Counted from the stretch's first letter, positions 47,287-56,713 are shown. The stretch: DNA of 64,000 bases from SAR116 cluster bacterium AG-337-N21 (GCA_003282145.1 QBZZ01000006.1:1-64000), one strand, 5' to 3'. Numbers and translations: made by a program. Notes: generated by a model not told the origin, from the letters alone.

Positions 47287-48060
47287 TTAGACTACAGGAC
47301 ACAATCCTCCATCTAAATTTATAGCTGTTCCTGTAATGTAACCACTTCTATCAGAGGATAGAAAAGCAACTAAATTTGCATAATCAATTTCTTCACCAAC
47401 TTTACCCATTGGTACCTTTTTAGACATTTCTTTATATAAATCATTTACATCTCCTGAACCAACCTTACGGTCCCATTGAGCACTTTTGATTAATCCAATA
47501 CATATAGTATTTACTCTAATATTATCTTTTGCATATTCATTAGCTAGAGATTTTGTTAAATTAATACCAGCTGCTCTTGTAACTGTCGTAGGGAGTGAGC
47601 CAGCATTAGGAGCTTTACCTCCACCAATTGTAGCATTAATTATAACTCCCTTATCATTTGATTTCATATAAGGAATAACTAATCTACACATTCTAATAGT
47701 CGACATTAATTTTAAATTGATATCATCTTCCCAGTTTTTATCTGAGACATCCTCAAATAATGCAGCTGCTGACGCTCCAGCGTTATTAACTAAAATATCA
47801 ATTTTTTTAAATTTTGAAATGGTCTCTTCAACAAGTCTCTTGCAATCCTCTGCTTTACTAACATCAGCTTGTATAGCTAAAACATTATTATTTGTATTTT
47901 CTGAAATTGTTTTCGCCTTTTCATTCAAATAATCTCCTCTTCTTCCACAGATTATTACTTTTGCCCCCTCAGAAGATAATAATTCAGCTGATGCATAACC
48001 TAGCCCGTCACTGCCACCTGTTATGAGAATTACTTTATCTTTCAAATCCAAATTAAACAT
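47287..48060 (-). CDS. SDR family protein with altered active site
   Basis: A 257-residue SDR. The cofactor motif TGGSDGLGYAS and LVNNAGAS are intact, but the region aligned with Ser...YxxxK reads INATIGGG and LPTTVTRAAG: Tyr becomes Thr and Lys becomes Arg when aligned without gaps to the SDR at 5116. It therefore lacks the usual proton relay, and its reaction is uncertain. ATG at 48060 has AAGGAG upstream. It ends the TPP-decarboxylase operon. Confidence 0.8.
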   Translation of the reverse strand: MFNLDLKDKVILITGGSDGLGYASAELLSSEGAKVIICGRRGDYLNEKAKTISENTNNNVLAIQADVSKAEDCKRLVEETISKFKKIDILVNNAGASAAALFEDVSDKNWEDDINLKLMSTIRMCRLVIPYMKSNDKGVIINATIGGGKAPNAGSLPTTVTRAAGINLTKSLANEYAKDNIRVNTICIGLIKSAQWDRKVGSGDVNDLYKEMSKKVPMGKVGEEIDYANLVAFLSSDRSGYITGTAINLDGGLCPVV

Positions 48061-48099
48061 TTTATGCTCCTTATTAGTAGTAAACAATCAAACTCTTAT

Positions 48100-49143
48100 C
48101 TAAATCTTAATAGTTTTTTCCCTTTTTGAAGACTCTAGTATAGATAATGCTACTTTCAAAGTAAGTTCAGCGTCTAAAGCTCCAGTTATTGGTTCGACGT
48201 CTCTGTTAATGACATCCTTAAAATGACTAATTTGCAATGCATAAGCATCAATTTTATTTGAATTTATTTGAATTGCTTCTATTTCATCTTTCCAATTTTG
48301 ACCTTTATTTTTGTATTTCCATAATTTAAGATTTGGAAACTCTAAAGACCCTTCAGTGCCTATGATTCTCAAATTATTTTCTTTTAAATGTGGCAAATGA
48401 ATATTTTCACCAGTCCCAGTCTCCCATGACCAAGGAGATGTTCCACCATCAGTAATTAGGAAATTTCCTATTAATCCACTTTTAAATTTTAAGTTTGTAC
48501 TAAGTGTATCTTCTTTTTCAAAATTATTTATATTATTAGAAGAAAAGGCTGAAACTGCTTCTACTTCACCAAAAATAAATCTTAAGTAATCAATGTCATG
48601 AATTAAGTTAGTTATTACCGGACCAGCGCTAATCTTTTTTCTCCAACCGGGATCAAAATAGTCATTATCTTTTCTTAATGCCCAAACTCCTGAAAGACCA
48701 ATAATTTTCCCAATTTCCCCATTTTTAACTATTTCTTTTGCCTTTCTTACCAATGGATAAAATCTTCTTTGATGACCAACTAAAACCTTACAATTATTTT
48801 CTTCTGCAACTTTAGCAATTGTTTGAGCCTCTGATACATCAGCAGAAATTGGTTTTTCGATTAAAACATCCAAACCAAGTTCTAAAGCAGCTAATGTATT
48901 TTCATAATGAAGGATCGTCGGAGTGGATATAATAACACCATCTATTTCTGATTTTTTTCTTAAATCGATTAAGTTTTTATATATAGGTATATTCTCATTA
49001 TCGCAAAATTGTTTAGACTCATCGCTTATATCTATAATTCCACTAAGATTTACGTTTTGATTTTCATTAATTGCCATTAGATGTCTTTTACCAATTGTTC
49101 CAACACCGTGAACAGCAATGTTAATTATCTTTTTTTTTAACAT
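48100..49143 (-). CDS. Gfo/Idh/MocA family oxidoreductase
   Basis: A 347-residue NAD(P) oxidoreductase. Rossmann motif VHGVGTIGKRH, the hallmark LIEKPISADVSEAQ and C-terminal GTEGSLEFPNLKLW are present, and TNLIHDIDYLRFIFGEV contains the His-Asp pair typical of the active site. Members oxidise or reduce sugars, inositols and related compounds. The first base of its start codon coincides with the last base of the TPP beta-subunit stop, so coupling is likely. The substrate is unknown. Confidence 0.85.
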   Translation of the reverse strand: MLKKKIINIAVHGVGTIGKRHLMAINENQNVNLSGIIDISDESKQFCDNENIPIYKNLIDLRKKSEIDGVIISTPTILHYENTLAALELGLDVLIEKPISADVSEAQTIAKVAEENNCKVLVGHQRRFYPLVRKAKEIVKNGEIGKIIGLSGVWALRKDNDYFDPGWRKKISAGPVITNLIHDIDYLRFIFGEVEAVSAFSSNNINNFEKEDTLSTNLKFKSGLIGNFLITDGGTSPWSWETGTGENIHLPHLKENNLRIIGTEGSLEFPNLKLWKYKNKGQNWKDEIEAIQINSNKIDAYALQISHFKDVINRDVEPITGALDAELTLKVALSILESSKREKTIKI

Positions 49144-49712
49144 TATGATTTGATAGAACTCATAAACCTGTTGATAGATACTGATCCATCAAAAGAATGA
49201 GGGAAAACCAAGGGTGTAGCCTTAGCTTGACATTTAACAACTATTAAAGAAGGACCTTCCTCATCATAAATTGTATTTATTATTTTTTCATAATCATTTT
49301 CATTGGTAACAGTATAAGAGTTACTAATTCCTGAACCTTTAGCGATTAATTCTAAATTACTCTTGCCAGCAGTGGCCGTTGGCTGGCTACCTGTTTCAAC
49401 ATATGATTCATTATCTAACACAACTATTGTCAGATTATTAACGGGATGATTTGCAACTGTCGCCATAGAACCTAAACTCATCAATGTGTCGCCATCACCA
49501 GTAAATAATAATATTCTTAAATTTGGTTGTGACTTTGCAAGTCCTAATGCAAACGGAATTGACTGACCCATAGCGCCAATAAAACCAAAATTACCTTTAT
49601 TGTCTCCTGCAGACATAATATCCCAGGTTGATGTTCCAATCCCACTAACAACTCTAAGATTATCTTTCCTATTTTTCAAAATTTTTTGTACAAAAGGTCT
49701 TCTATCAATCAT
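49143..49712 (-). CDS. Sulfopyruvate/phosphonopyruvate decarboxylase-like TPP enzyme, beta (PP-binding) subunit
   Basis: A 189-residue C-terminal TPP domain. The TPP motif is LLFTGDGDTLMSLGSMATVA...LTIVVLDNESY, and YVETGSQPTATAG and GFIGAMGQSIPFALGLA also fit ComE-type sulfopyruvate decarboxylase beta subunits. It decarboxylates a 2-oxo acid carrying sulfonate or phosphonate. It is 6 bases downstream of its alpha partner. In other families both halves are one chain; the split form is typical of ComDE-like enzymes. Confidence 0.78.
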   Translation of the reverse strand: MIDRRPFVQKILKNRKDNLRVVSGIGTSTWDIMSAGDNKGNFGFIGAMGQSIPFALGLAKSQPNLRILLFTGDGDTLMSLGSMATVANHPVNNLTIVVLDNESYVETGSQPTATAGKSNLELIAKGSGISNSYTVTNENDYEKIINTIYDEEGPSLIVVKCQAKATPLVFPHSFDGSVSINRFMSSIKS

Positions 49713-49718
49713 AATTAT

Positions 49719-50258
49719 TTATCCATTTTTAAATTGTTTAGCACCAATCATTTTTTGAGATAACAAAACAGCTGCTGAACGGTTTGTATTAAAAGCAAAT
49801 CTAGCAGCTGCATCAACAGTTGACCCAACTTCATCTTTATAATCTGCTCTAAATACTTTAATGTCCATTGCTTCCAAAACTTTTGGAGTGCCTAAACCCA
49901 TAGGAACTTGCCAAGGAATAAATTCTCCCCACTCACCTCTCATGGAAACTATCGTTAGAAAAGGTATTCTGCAAATATTTGGTAAAGCAAGAGCATTAAT
50001 ACAGTTTCCAACACCGCTTGATTGCATTAACAAAGCACTCTTTCTACCACCAGCATATGCTCCACAAGATAAACCGACTCCGTCCTGTTCTGTAGTCAGA
50101 GTAACCACATCAATCTCATTGTCTTTTTCACATAAATTAATAAGGGGAGTGTGACCAGCGTCTGGAACATGAGATACCATTGTAATATTAAGATCTTTAA
50201 AAACTACATAAATATCATTACGCCAATCTTTATTTATTCCTGTCATGATTTTATCCAT
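49719..50258 (-). CDS. Sulfopyruvate/phosphonopyruvate decarboxylase-like TPP enzyme, alpha (Pyr) subunit
   Basis: A 179-residue N-terminal TPP (Pyr) domain. VSHVPDAGHTPLI, the TPP-activating Glu in TLTTEQDGVGLSCGAYAGG and LLMQSSGVGNCINAL match ComD. MRGEWGEFIPWQVPMG is the substrate loop seen in sulfopyruvate-type enzymes. It starts the alpha-beta-Gfo/Idh-SDR operon, divergent from the SDR at 50410. Substrate (sulfopyruvate, phosphonopyruvate or another 2-oxo acid) is unresolved, but the YihU-like gene nearby favours sulfonates. Confidence 0.78.
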   Translation of the reverse strand: MDKIMTGINKDWRNDIYVVFKDLNITMVSHVPDAGHTPLINLCEKDNEIDVVTLTTEQDGVGLSCGAYAGGRKSALLMQSSGVGNCINALALPNICRIPFLTIVSMRGEWGEFIPWQVPMGLGTPKVLEAMDIKVFRADYKDEVGSTVDAAARFAFNTNRSAAVLLSQKMIGAKQFKNG

Positions 50259-50409
50259 TCGTTTTTGACACTACACATGTTAATTTGTAATTCAAATATT
50301 TCAAGTTTGAAGATTAATTTAGTATTAGTATTTACTTATTTCATATATGCTAATTACTCATTAGTTATAAACCATAATTAAACAGAAATTCTAGATAAAG
50401 GTTTACTGA

Positions 50410-51156
50410 ATGAGTGAAAATAAAAATAAAGTCGCAATCGTGACTGGGGCAGCTAAAAATATTGGTAGAGCAACATGTGATAGTTTATCTAAATTAGGTT
50501 ATAATATACTAGTTCACGCTAATTCTGATAAAGATGGAGCTGATGAAACAATTAAAATTATTCAAAAAAATAATATTTCAACAAGTCGAATTATAGGTGA
50601 TTTAACAAAACCAGAAACGTCTAAAGAACTGGTTTTTGAAGCATCAAAATTAGGTGATATCTCTGTTTTAATAAATAATGCATCTCAAAGAGAATTTAAT
50701 AAATTTGAAGATATGACATTCGATGAATGGAGATTTGTGATGTCGATAAACCTTGACGCATTATTTCACACTTGTAAGGCAATCCTACCTGAAATGAAAA
50801 AGAGTAGCTGGGGACGAATAGTGAATTTAGGTGGCTTATCTGCTCATATTAGTGCAATTGGTAGAGCGCACGTAATTACTTCAAAAACTGCAGTAGTTGG
50901 TTTTACAAGAGCATTAGCTATGGAGTATGCAGAAACAGGAATTACAATTAATACTGTAGTACCTGGTTTAATTGATACTGTTAGAGGTGCTTCAGCTGGA
51001 CGTAGTTTAGTTCATCCCTCGCATTCAAATCCACCTGTCGGTAGAAAGGGATATCCAGAAGAAGTTGCAACAATGATATCTAATTTATGTGGTCCAAATT
51101 CTGACTTTATTACAGGGCAAACTATACATGTTAATGGTGGTAGTTATTTCCCATAA
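50410..51156 (+). CDS. SDR family protein lacking canonical Ser and Tyr
   Basis: A 248-residue SDR. TGAAKNIGRAT and LINNAS cofactor motifs are intact. Aligned without gaps to the SDR at 5116, NLGGLSAH replaces NIASIAG (Ser to Gly) and HVITSKTAVVG replaces YSASK (Tyr to Val), while the Lys remains. The end TGQTIHVNGGSYFP is normal. It may use another mechanism or be non-catalytic. It is divergent from the TPP operon and 12 bases upstream of a DMT transporter. Confidence 0.82.
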   Translation: MSENKNKVAIVTGAAKNIGRATCDSLSKLGYNILVHANSDKDGADETIKIIQKNNISTSRIIGDLTKPETSKELVFEASKLGDISVLINNASQREFNKFEDMTFDEWRFVMSINLDALFHTCKAILPEMKKSSWGRIVNLGGLSAHISAIGRAHVITSKTAVVGFTRALAMEYAETGITINTVVPGLIDTVRGASAGRSLVHPSHSNPPVGRKGYPEEVATMISNLCGPNSDFITGQTIHVNGGSYFP

Positions 51157-51168
51157 TATTATGAATTT

Positions 51169-52059
51169 ATGACTAGTAAATCTGTCAATGGTTTATCTGC
51201 ATCTTTTCTAATAATATTCTCTGTTTTACTTGGATTAAATCAGGTGTTAGTAAAATTAGTTAATGTAGGAATGCATCCTGTTTTTCAAGTGGCTATGAGA
51301 TCAATATTAGCCATTTTACCAATCTTAATTTATTGTTATGTTACAAAAAAGAAAATAGATTTTTTTGACGGCAGTTTTTTTCCTGGTGTAATTGCAGGTA
51401 TTTTATTTGCAATTGAATTTATTTTTTTATTTTCAGCTTTAGATTATTCCACTGTAACTCGTGTTTCACTAATCTTTTATACAATGCCAGTATGGCTGAC
51501 TCTTGGAGCACATTTTTTAATAAAAGATGATAAACTTAACATGAACAAATCTTTGGGTTTAATAATTGCTTTAACCGGGTTAATACTTGCAGTTTACCAA
51601 CCTATATCAAGTTATAGTCTCAATCAATTTTATGGAGATATATTCTCAATTTTAGCAAGTTTTTGTTGGGCTATCATTGCTATAATGCTTAAAACAAGTC
51701 GTCTAAAAAGATCTTCTCCAGAAACACAATTACTATATCAGCTTATAGTATCTGGAATTATATTATTACCAATATCGTTACTTTTAGACGACTTTATTCG
51801 TGATTTAAATACTCAGTTGATACTAATTTTTTCATTTCAAGTAATTGTTATAATGTGCATGGGGTTTGTAGGTTGGTTATGGGTTATGTCAAGATACTCT
51901 GCAAGTAGTACTAGTTCTTTTGCATTCTTAACGCCAATTTTTGGGGTTTTATTCGGATGGTTAATCATGGATGACATAATAAATGAACAAATTTATTTAT
52001 CATTATTTTTAACATGTCTAGGAATTTATCTTATTAATAAAAAAACCAATAAAATTTAG
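51169..52059 (+). CDS. DMT-superfamily EamA transporter
   Basis: A 296-residue polytopic membrane protein with about ten hydrophobic segments in two EamA repeats, including LLGLNQVLVKLVNVGMHPVFQ at the start and STTSSFAFLTPIFGVLFGW-like sequence in repeat two. It is probably cotranscribed with the preceding SDR, suggesting transport of that pathway's substrate or product. The last 4 bases overlap the convergent DEAD-box gene. Confidence 0.82.
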   Translation: MTSKSVNGLSASFLIIFSVLLGLNQVLVKLVNVGMHPVFQVAMRSILAILPILIYCYVTKKKIDFFDGSFFPGVIAGILFAIEFIFLFSALDYSTVTRVSLIFYTMPVWLTLGAHFLIKDDKLNMNKSLGLIIALTGLILAVYQPISSYSLNQFYGDIFSILASFCWAIIAIMLKTSRLKRSSPETQLLYQLIVSGIILLPISLLLDDFIRDLNTQLILIFSFQVIVIMCMGFVGWLWVMSRYSASSTSSFAFLTPIFGVLFGWLIMDDIINEQIYLSLFLTCLGIYLINKKTNKI

Positions 52060-54029
52060 TTTTCCTTTTTCTTGGCTCGTTTATTTAGTGTTGTTTTTTT
52101 GTTAGTTTCTTGTGTTTTCTTAATTTTCAAAGTACCAGATTTCTTTTTGTGTTTAAAGTTTGTGTCCAAGCTTGCAAAATTCTTCTTTTGCTTTTTTCGT
52201 CTACTTAGAGGTTCACTATTTACTGAAACTAAATTATCAACACTAAAATCTTTTTCTACAAAATTATCAGCAAATGGAAAAAATTTTGTTTTTCTTTTTT
52301 CTGTTTTTTTCCACCGTTCGGATTTCCGTTTACCTTTAAAATGACGGGTGTTTTCCTCTTTTAGCTTCTTAAAATCTTGATTTCTTCCTCCTTTTCTACT
52401 TCTATTGGGATCACTTCTGTTAGAAGTATAATTTTCAAGAGGTTTTTCAAGTAATCTAACCATAATATGCCGTTCTATAGGTTTTTTGTTAGCTGCCAAT
52501 TCTTTGAGGGTTGAAGAGGTCTCTTCTGATATCTCGATAAAGGTTACTTTTGGTTGAATTTTTATAGAGCCTATATCTTTCTTTGATAAGTTGCCAGCCT
52601 TGCATAACATAGCAACTAACCATCTAGGTTCAGCAGTATCGTCTTTACCAACTGAAAGTTCAAACCAAATGCTATTTTGAAAACCATTTCCTTTTGATCG
52701 CCCTTCACTTTTATCTGATGGATTTCGTAAATCCTCTGGAGCAGATAAATCTTTACCTACTAATCGGTAATAGGCAGCAGCTAATTGTTCTATTGAATTT
52801 TTTGAAATTAGTTCATTAACTAATTCTTGTTCATCACCAGTTATAGGATCTTCTAAAATTTTATTTTCAACAATTCTTTTTTTGTCTTCCTTTAGAATTT
52901 CTTCTCGAGAAGGAGGAGAAGCCCAAATGGGCTTTACATTTGCCTGTCCAAACAGACGTTCTGCAATCCTTGATCTATTTTGAGGAACCAGTACAGCACA
53001 AACACCTTTTCTACCTGCCCTACCAGTTCTTCCACTTCTGTGAAGCAATGTATCAGAGGTTCTTGGAATATCGGCATGTATTACTAAGTCAAGATTAGGT
53101 AAGTCAAGACCTCTTGCCGCAACGTCAGTTGCCACGCATACTCTTGCCCTAGACGTTCTCATGGCTTGAAGAGCCATATTTCTTTCATTTTGACTTAATT
53201 CACCCGAAAGAGCTACAGCGGATATGCCTCTGTTTGTCAAACGGCTTGTCATATGGTTAACAGCAATTCTAGTAGCACAAAATATAATAGCGTTAGTTGC
53301 TTCGTAATATCTTAGAGTATTTATTATAGCATTTTCTTGATCACTCATTACAATTTTGAAAGCCCTATATTCAATATCAACATGTTGTGAGTTTGACTTT
53401 CCAATGGAGATTCTAACTGCATCTTTTTGATAACGCTTAGCGAGATTAGCAATACCTTTTGGAACAGTCGCTGAAAACATCAATGTTTGTCTGTCGTCTG
53501 GAGTTGTATCTAAAATCGACTCTAAGTCTTCTCGAAAACCCATGTCCAACATTTCATCTGCTTCATCAAGCACAACAGTTTTAATGTTTGACACATTAAA
53601 ATAGTTTCTTTCAATGTGATCCTTTAAACGACCAGGAGTTCCTACTACAATATTAGGTTTTGTCTCTAAATTTCTTTTTTCTGTTCGTATGTCCATACCA
53701 CCAACACATGAAGCAATTTTTGCTTCAGATGATGCCAAAAGCCAACTAAGTTCATTTTTGACTTGAAGGGCAAGTTCTCTTGTAGGTACAATAATTAGAG
53801 CCTCTGGTGACTTAGGAGTTTTGAAAAAGGAATTATCCGAAAGAATATTTTCTACAATTGCTAATCCAAAAGCAATAGTTTTACCTGAGCCAGTTTGTGC
53901 CGATACAAGTAAATCCAGTCCTGAGTAGTCATCTTTAAATACTTCTTCTTGAACAGGGGTTAAACTTTCATATCCCTTGTCTGACATTGCCTTTACTATA
54001 GGTGCTGGTATCCCTGATGCTTCTAACAT
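52056..54029 (-). CDS. DEAD-box RNA helicase with DbpA-type RNA-binding domain
   Basis: A 657-residue helicase. Q motif GYESLTPVQ, Walker A SAQTGSGKT, PTRELALQV, DEAD, SAT and HRSGRTGRAGRKG are in order over residues 1-350. A DbpA-like RNA-recognition domain follows (residues about 475-550: GNLSKKDIGSIKIQPKVTF), then a very basic Lys/Arg-rich tail (about 550-657). It resembles DeaD/CsdA and probably remodels ribosomal or mRNA structure. The basic tail likely increases RNA affinity. Confidence 0.9.
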   Translation of the reverse strand: MLEASGIPAPIVKAMSDKGYESLTPVQEEVFKDDYSGLDLLVSAQTGSGKTIAFGLAIVENILSDNSFFKTPKSPEALIIVPTRELALQVKNELSWLLASSEAKIASCVGGMDIRTEKRNLETKPNIVVGTPGRLKDHIERNYFNVSNIKTVVLDEADEMLDMGFREDLESILDTTPDDRQTLMFSATVPKGIANLAKRYQKDAVRISIGKSNSQHVDIEYRAFKIVMSDQENAIINTLRYYEATNAIIFCATRIAVNHMTSRLTNRGISAVALSGELSQNERNMALQAMRTSRARVCVATDVAARGLDLPNLDLVIHADIPRTSDTLLHRSGRTGRAGRKGVCAVLVPQNRSRIAERLFGQANVKPIWASPPSREEILKEDKKRIVENKILEDPITGDEQELVNELISKNSIEQLAAAYYRLVGKDLSAPEDLRNPSDKSEGRSKGNGFQNSIWFELSVGKDDTAEPRWLVAMLCKAGNLSKKDIGSIKIQPKVTFIEISEETSSTLKELAANKKPIERHIMVRLLEKPLENYTSNRSDPNRSRKGGRNQDFKKLKEENTRHFKGKRKSERWKKTEKRKTKFFPFADNFVEKDFSVDNLVSVNSEPLSRRKKQKKNFASLDTNFKHKKKSGTLKIKKTQETNKKTTLNKRAKKKEN

Positions 54030-54201
54030 TTACAACTTTCAAATTAAAAAAGAGACTTATCTTGAAATTAAAAAAATATTTCAATTTTAATATAAATAAT
54101 TACTAGACTGATCTTTTAGTCTTCAATATCAATAAAGTAAAGCTTTAGAGCTCTTTAGTTGTATAATAAAAAGTTCTATAAACAACAAAGACCGTAAATA
54201 G

Positions 54202-55383
54202 ATGAATAATAAATATGATGTAATAGTAATAGGTGCTGGGGCTGCAGGCTTAATGTGCTCAATAGAAGCAGGCAAAAGAGGTAAAAGCGTATGTCTACTA
54301 GAACACACCTCGAAAATTGCTGAAAAAATTAGAATCTCAGGGGGTGGAAGGTGTAATTTTACAAACTTGTACAGTGATGATAATAATTTTTTGTCTGAAA
54401 ATATACATTTTTGTAAATCTGCATTCTCAAAATATACTCAACTCGACTTCATCAATTTAGTCAAAAAACATTCGATAGAATTTCATGAAAAAAAGCTAGG
54501 TCAATTATTCTGTAATAAATCTGCAAAAGATATAATAGAAATGTTGATCTCTGAGTGCGAAAAACAAAGAGTAAAAATTAAAATTGAAACTAAAATTAAT
54601 ACCCTCAATAAAACTAAAGATTGTTACGTTATAAAAACTAACACAGGTGATTTATTTTCTTCTTCTATCGTTATTGCTACTGGTGGTTTATCTATACCAA
54701 AAATTGGGGCTACTGACTTCGGTTATAAGGTTGCAAAACAATTTAATTTGAAAGTTACTAAACTCTATCCAGCCTTAGTACCCTTAATTTTTGACAATGA
54801 AATGTTAGAATTTTGCAAATCACTTGCTGGGATCTCTGTAAATGCTTCAGTTAAAATAAATAAAACAGTCTTCGATGAAGGTTTAATTTTCACACATAGA
54901 GGTATTAGTGGCCCATCAATATTACAAATATCTTCTTTTTGGAAAGCTGCAAAACCTGTAACAATCAACCTTCTACCAGAATATGACCTTGATCAAATAT
55001 TAAAAGCAAGAAGGGTAGAAACGCCTAAACAAAATATATCTAGAATTTTGTCAGATTATTTACCAAATAGACTAGCTGAGGCTGTTTGTAATAAGCTTAA
55101 AATAAATATAAAGATTGCTGACACTTCGAATGAAAATATTAAAAAAATTTCTGAATTCGTAAACCAATGGACTGTTATTCCAATTGGTACAGAAGGCTAC
55201 AAAACAGCTGAGGTAACTTTGGGAGGTGTTGATACCAAAGAAATATCTTCTTCTACTATGGAATGTAAAAAACATTCTGGATTATATTTTATTGGAGAAG
55301 TTTTAGATGTTACAGGTCACTTGGGTGGACATAATTTTCAATGGGCTTGGTCAAGTGGTTTTTTAGCAGGTCAAAACGTATAA
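54202..55383 (+). CDS. HI0933-family NAD(P)/FAD-dependent oxidoreductase
   Basis: A 393-residue flavoprotein. The FAD-binding VIGAGAAGLMCSIEAGKRG, the ISGGGRCNFTN signature and GEVLDVTGHLGGHNFQWAWSSG near the end are diagnostic of the HI0933/YhiN family. ATGGLSIPKIGATDFGY is the second conserved block. The physiological substrate is not established in general. The gene is single, with the end convergent to the LysR regulator. Confidence 0.87.
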   Translation: MNNKYDVIVIGAGAAGLMCSIEAGKRGKSVCLLEHTSKIAEKIRISGGGRCNFTNLYSDDNNFLSENIHFCKSAFSKYTQLDFINLVKKHSIEFHEKKLGQLFCNKSAKDIIEMLISECEKQRVKIKIETKINTLNKTKDCYVIKTNTGDLFSSSIVIATGGLSIPKIGATDFGYKVAKQFNLKVTKLYPALVPLIFDNEMLEFCKSLAGISVNASVKINKTVFDEGLIFTHRGISGPSILQISSFWKAAKPVTINLLPEYDLDQILKARRVETPKQNISRILSDYLPNRLAEAVCNKLKINIKIADTSNENIKKISEFVNQWTVIPIGTEGYKTAEVTLGGVDTKEISSSTMECKKHSGLYFIGEVLDVTGHLGGHNFQWAWSSGFLAGQNV

Positions 55384-55384
55384 T

Positions 55385-56329
55385 TTAAATTATGGTCCTT
55401 TTAGCAGCTTCAGAATTATGGTCACCTGCTTCATCCCAATATGGAACTGGTCCGTAAATTTCAATTAAAAAATCAAGGAATGCTCTTACTTTTGGAGATA
55501 AATGTTTGCCACTTGGGTAAACAGCATAAATTGGAACATCTTCTTGAACATACTCATCTAAAATTGATACCAGAGTTCCTGCCGCTAAATGTCTTCCAAC
55601 AACAAATCTTGATAACATTGCGAGTCCACCACCATTGATTGCTGACCTTAGAATTGCATCCCCATGATTTAATTGTAATTTCCCTTTTGCATGAATTAAT
55701 TTGATTTTACCATCTACGAGAAAATGCCAATCATTATAGGGATTACCGTTTCGGAAGGAAATGATTTCATGATCTAGAATTTCGTCAGGATGATTAGGTT
55801 TTCCATGCTTTTTAATATATTCTGGTGAGGCGAATAAAGTTCTTGGGTTTTGTGCAAGCTTTCGTGCAATTAATGAGGAATCCTTCATGACAGCAATTCT
55901 AATTCCTAGATCTATATTATTATCAATAAGATCTACTACTTCATCAGAAATAATCATTTCTATTTCTACCTCAGGATAACGCTCTCTAAATTTTGGGAGA
56001 TGTGGTGCTATATGTCTGTAAGAAAAAGTTCCAGGAGCTGTAATTCGCAAGTGCCCTCTGGGTGCATTCGTTGCACTTGAAATAGCTGCTTCAGCTTCAT
56101 CAACATCTCCAATAATTCTTCTTGCTCTATCTAAATATGCAAATCCAACCTCTGTAAGTGATACAGACCTAGTCGTTCTATTTAATAATCTTGCACCTAA
56201 CCTATCTTCTAATGCTGATATATTTTTTGAGACAACTGAAGGAGATAAATCAAGCTCTCTACCTGCTTTAGCAAGTGAACCATTGTCAGCAATTGAGACG
56301 AAAACTCTCATTCCAGATATTAAATCCAT
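55385..56329 (-). CDS. LysR family transcriptional regulator
   Basis: A 314-residue LTTR. The N-terminal winged helix-turn-helix reads FVSIADNGSLAKAGRELDLS with LEDRLGARLLNRTTRSV. The effector domain follows, with GHLRITAPGTFSYRHIAPHL and a C-terminal hinge. It is the only dedicated DNA-binding regulator recognised in the window. ATG at 56329 has AAGGA upstream. Its targets are unknown; it is convergent with the HI0933-type gene and next to tRNA-Ser. Confidence 0.88.
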   Translation of the reverse strand: MDLISGMRVFVSIADNGSLAKAGRELDLSPSVVSKNISALEDRLGARLLNRTTRSVSLTEVGFAYLDRARRIIGDVDEAEAAISSATNAPRGHLRITAPGTFSYRHIAPHLPKFRERYPEVEIEMIISDEVVDLIDNNIDLGIRIAVMKDSSLIARKLAQNPRTLFASPEYIKKHGKPNHPDEILDHEIISFRNGNPYNDWHFLVDGKIKLIHAKGKLQLNHGDAILRSAINGGGLAMLSRFVVGRHLAAGTLVSILDEYVQEDVPIYAVYPSGKHLSPKVRAFLDFLIEIYGPVPYWDEAGDHNSEAAKRTII

Positions 56330-56479
56330 TAAACATCCTTTAGACAAAAATTATACATAACATAATCATTTTTATTTTTGTAGGTTGCATTAAAAAAACT
56401 TGAAATAGTAGGTATATTTGCGTATTACGAAATGGCATACGGCGTGAATTAGGACATCCAAGACATAAAACGAGTCTGC

Positions 56480-56571
56480 GGAGGGATGGCTGAGTGGCTG
56501 AAGGCGCCGGTTTGCTAAATCGTTAAAGGGAGTAATCCCTTTCGGGGGTTCGAATCCCCCTCCCTCCGCCA
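56480..56571 (+). tRNA. tRNA-Ser (anticodon GCT)
   Basis: The acceptor stem GGAGGGA pairs with TCCCTCC, followed by discriminator G and encoded CCA. The D arm, an anticodon loop TTGCTAA (GCT at 56514-56516), a long variable arm (AAAGGGAGTAATCCCTTT) and a T arm GGGGGTTCGAATCCCCC are all visible. The long variable arm identifies a class II tRNA and the anticodon reads Ser AGC/AGU. The track ORF at 56390-56572 is the antisense artefact of this gene. Confidence 0.95.
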
Positions 56572-56713
56572 TTAAGATAACTTCCTTATGTCATACTATG
56601 TCATAAACCTTAGGATACACGGGAAGTTGTTGACGAAGGCTCTTCATACTATTTCATTATAAATCATCTTTAATCAAACCAACTTGTGGGCCAAGTTGTA
56701 GACCGGAGATGAC

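Noticed and set aside
56390-56572. 60-residue minus-strand ORF beginning MAEGGGFEPP
   Set aside because: It is the antisense translation of tRNA-Ser; this peptide type is a well-known annotation artefact.
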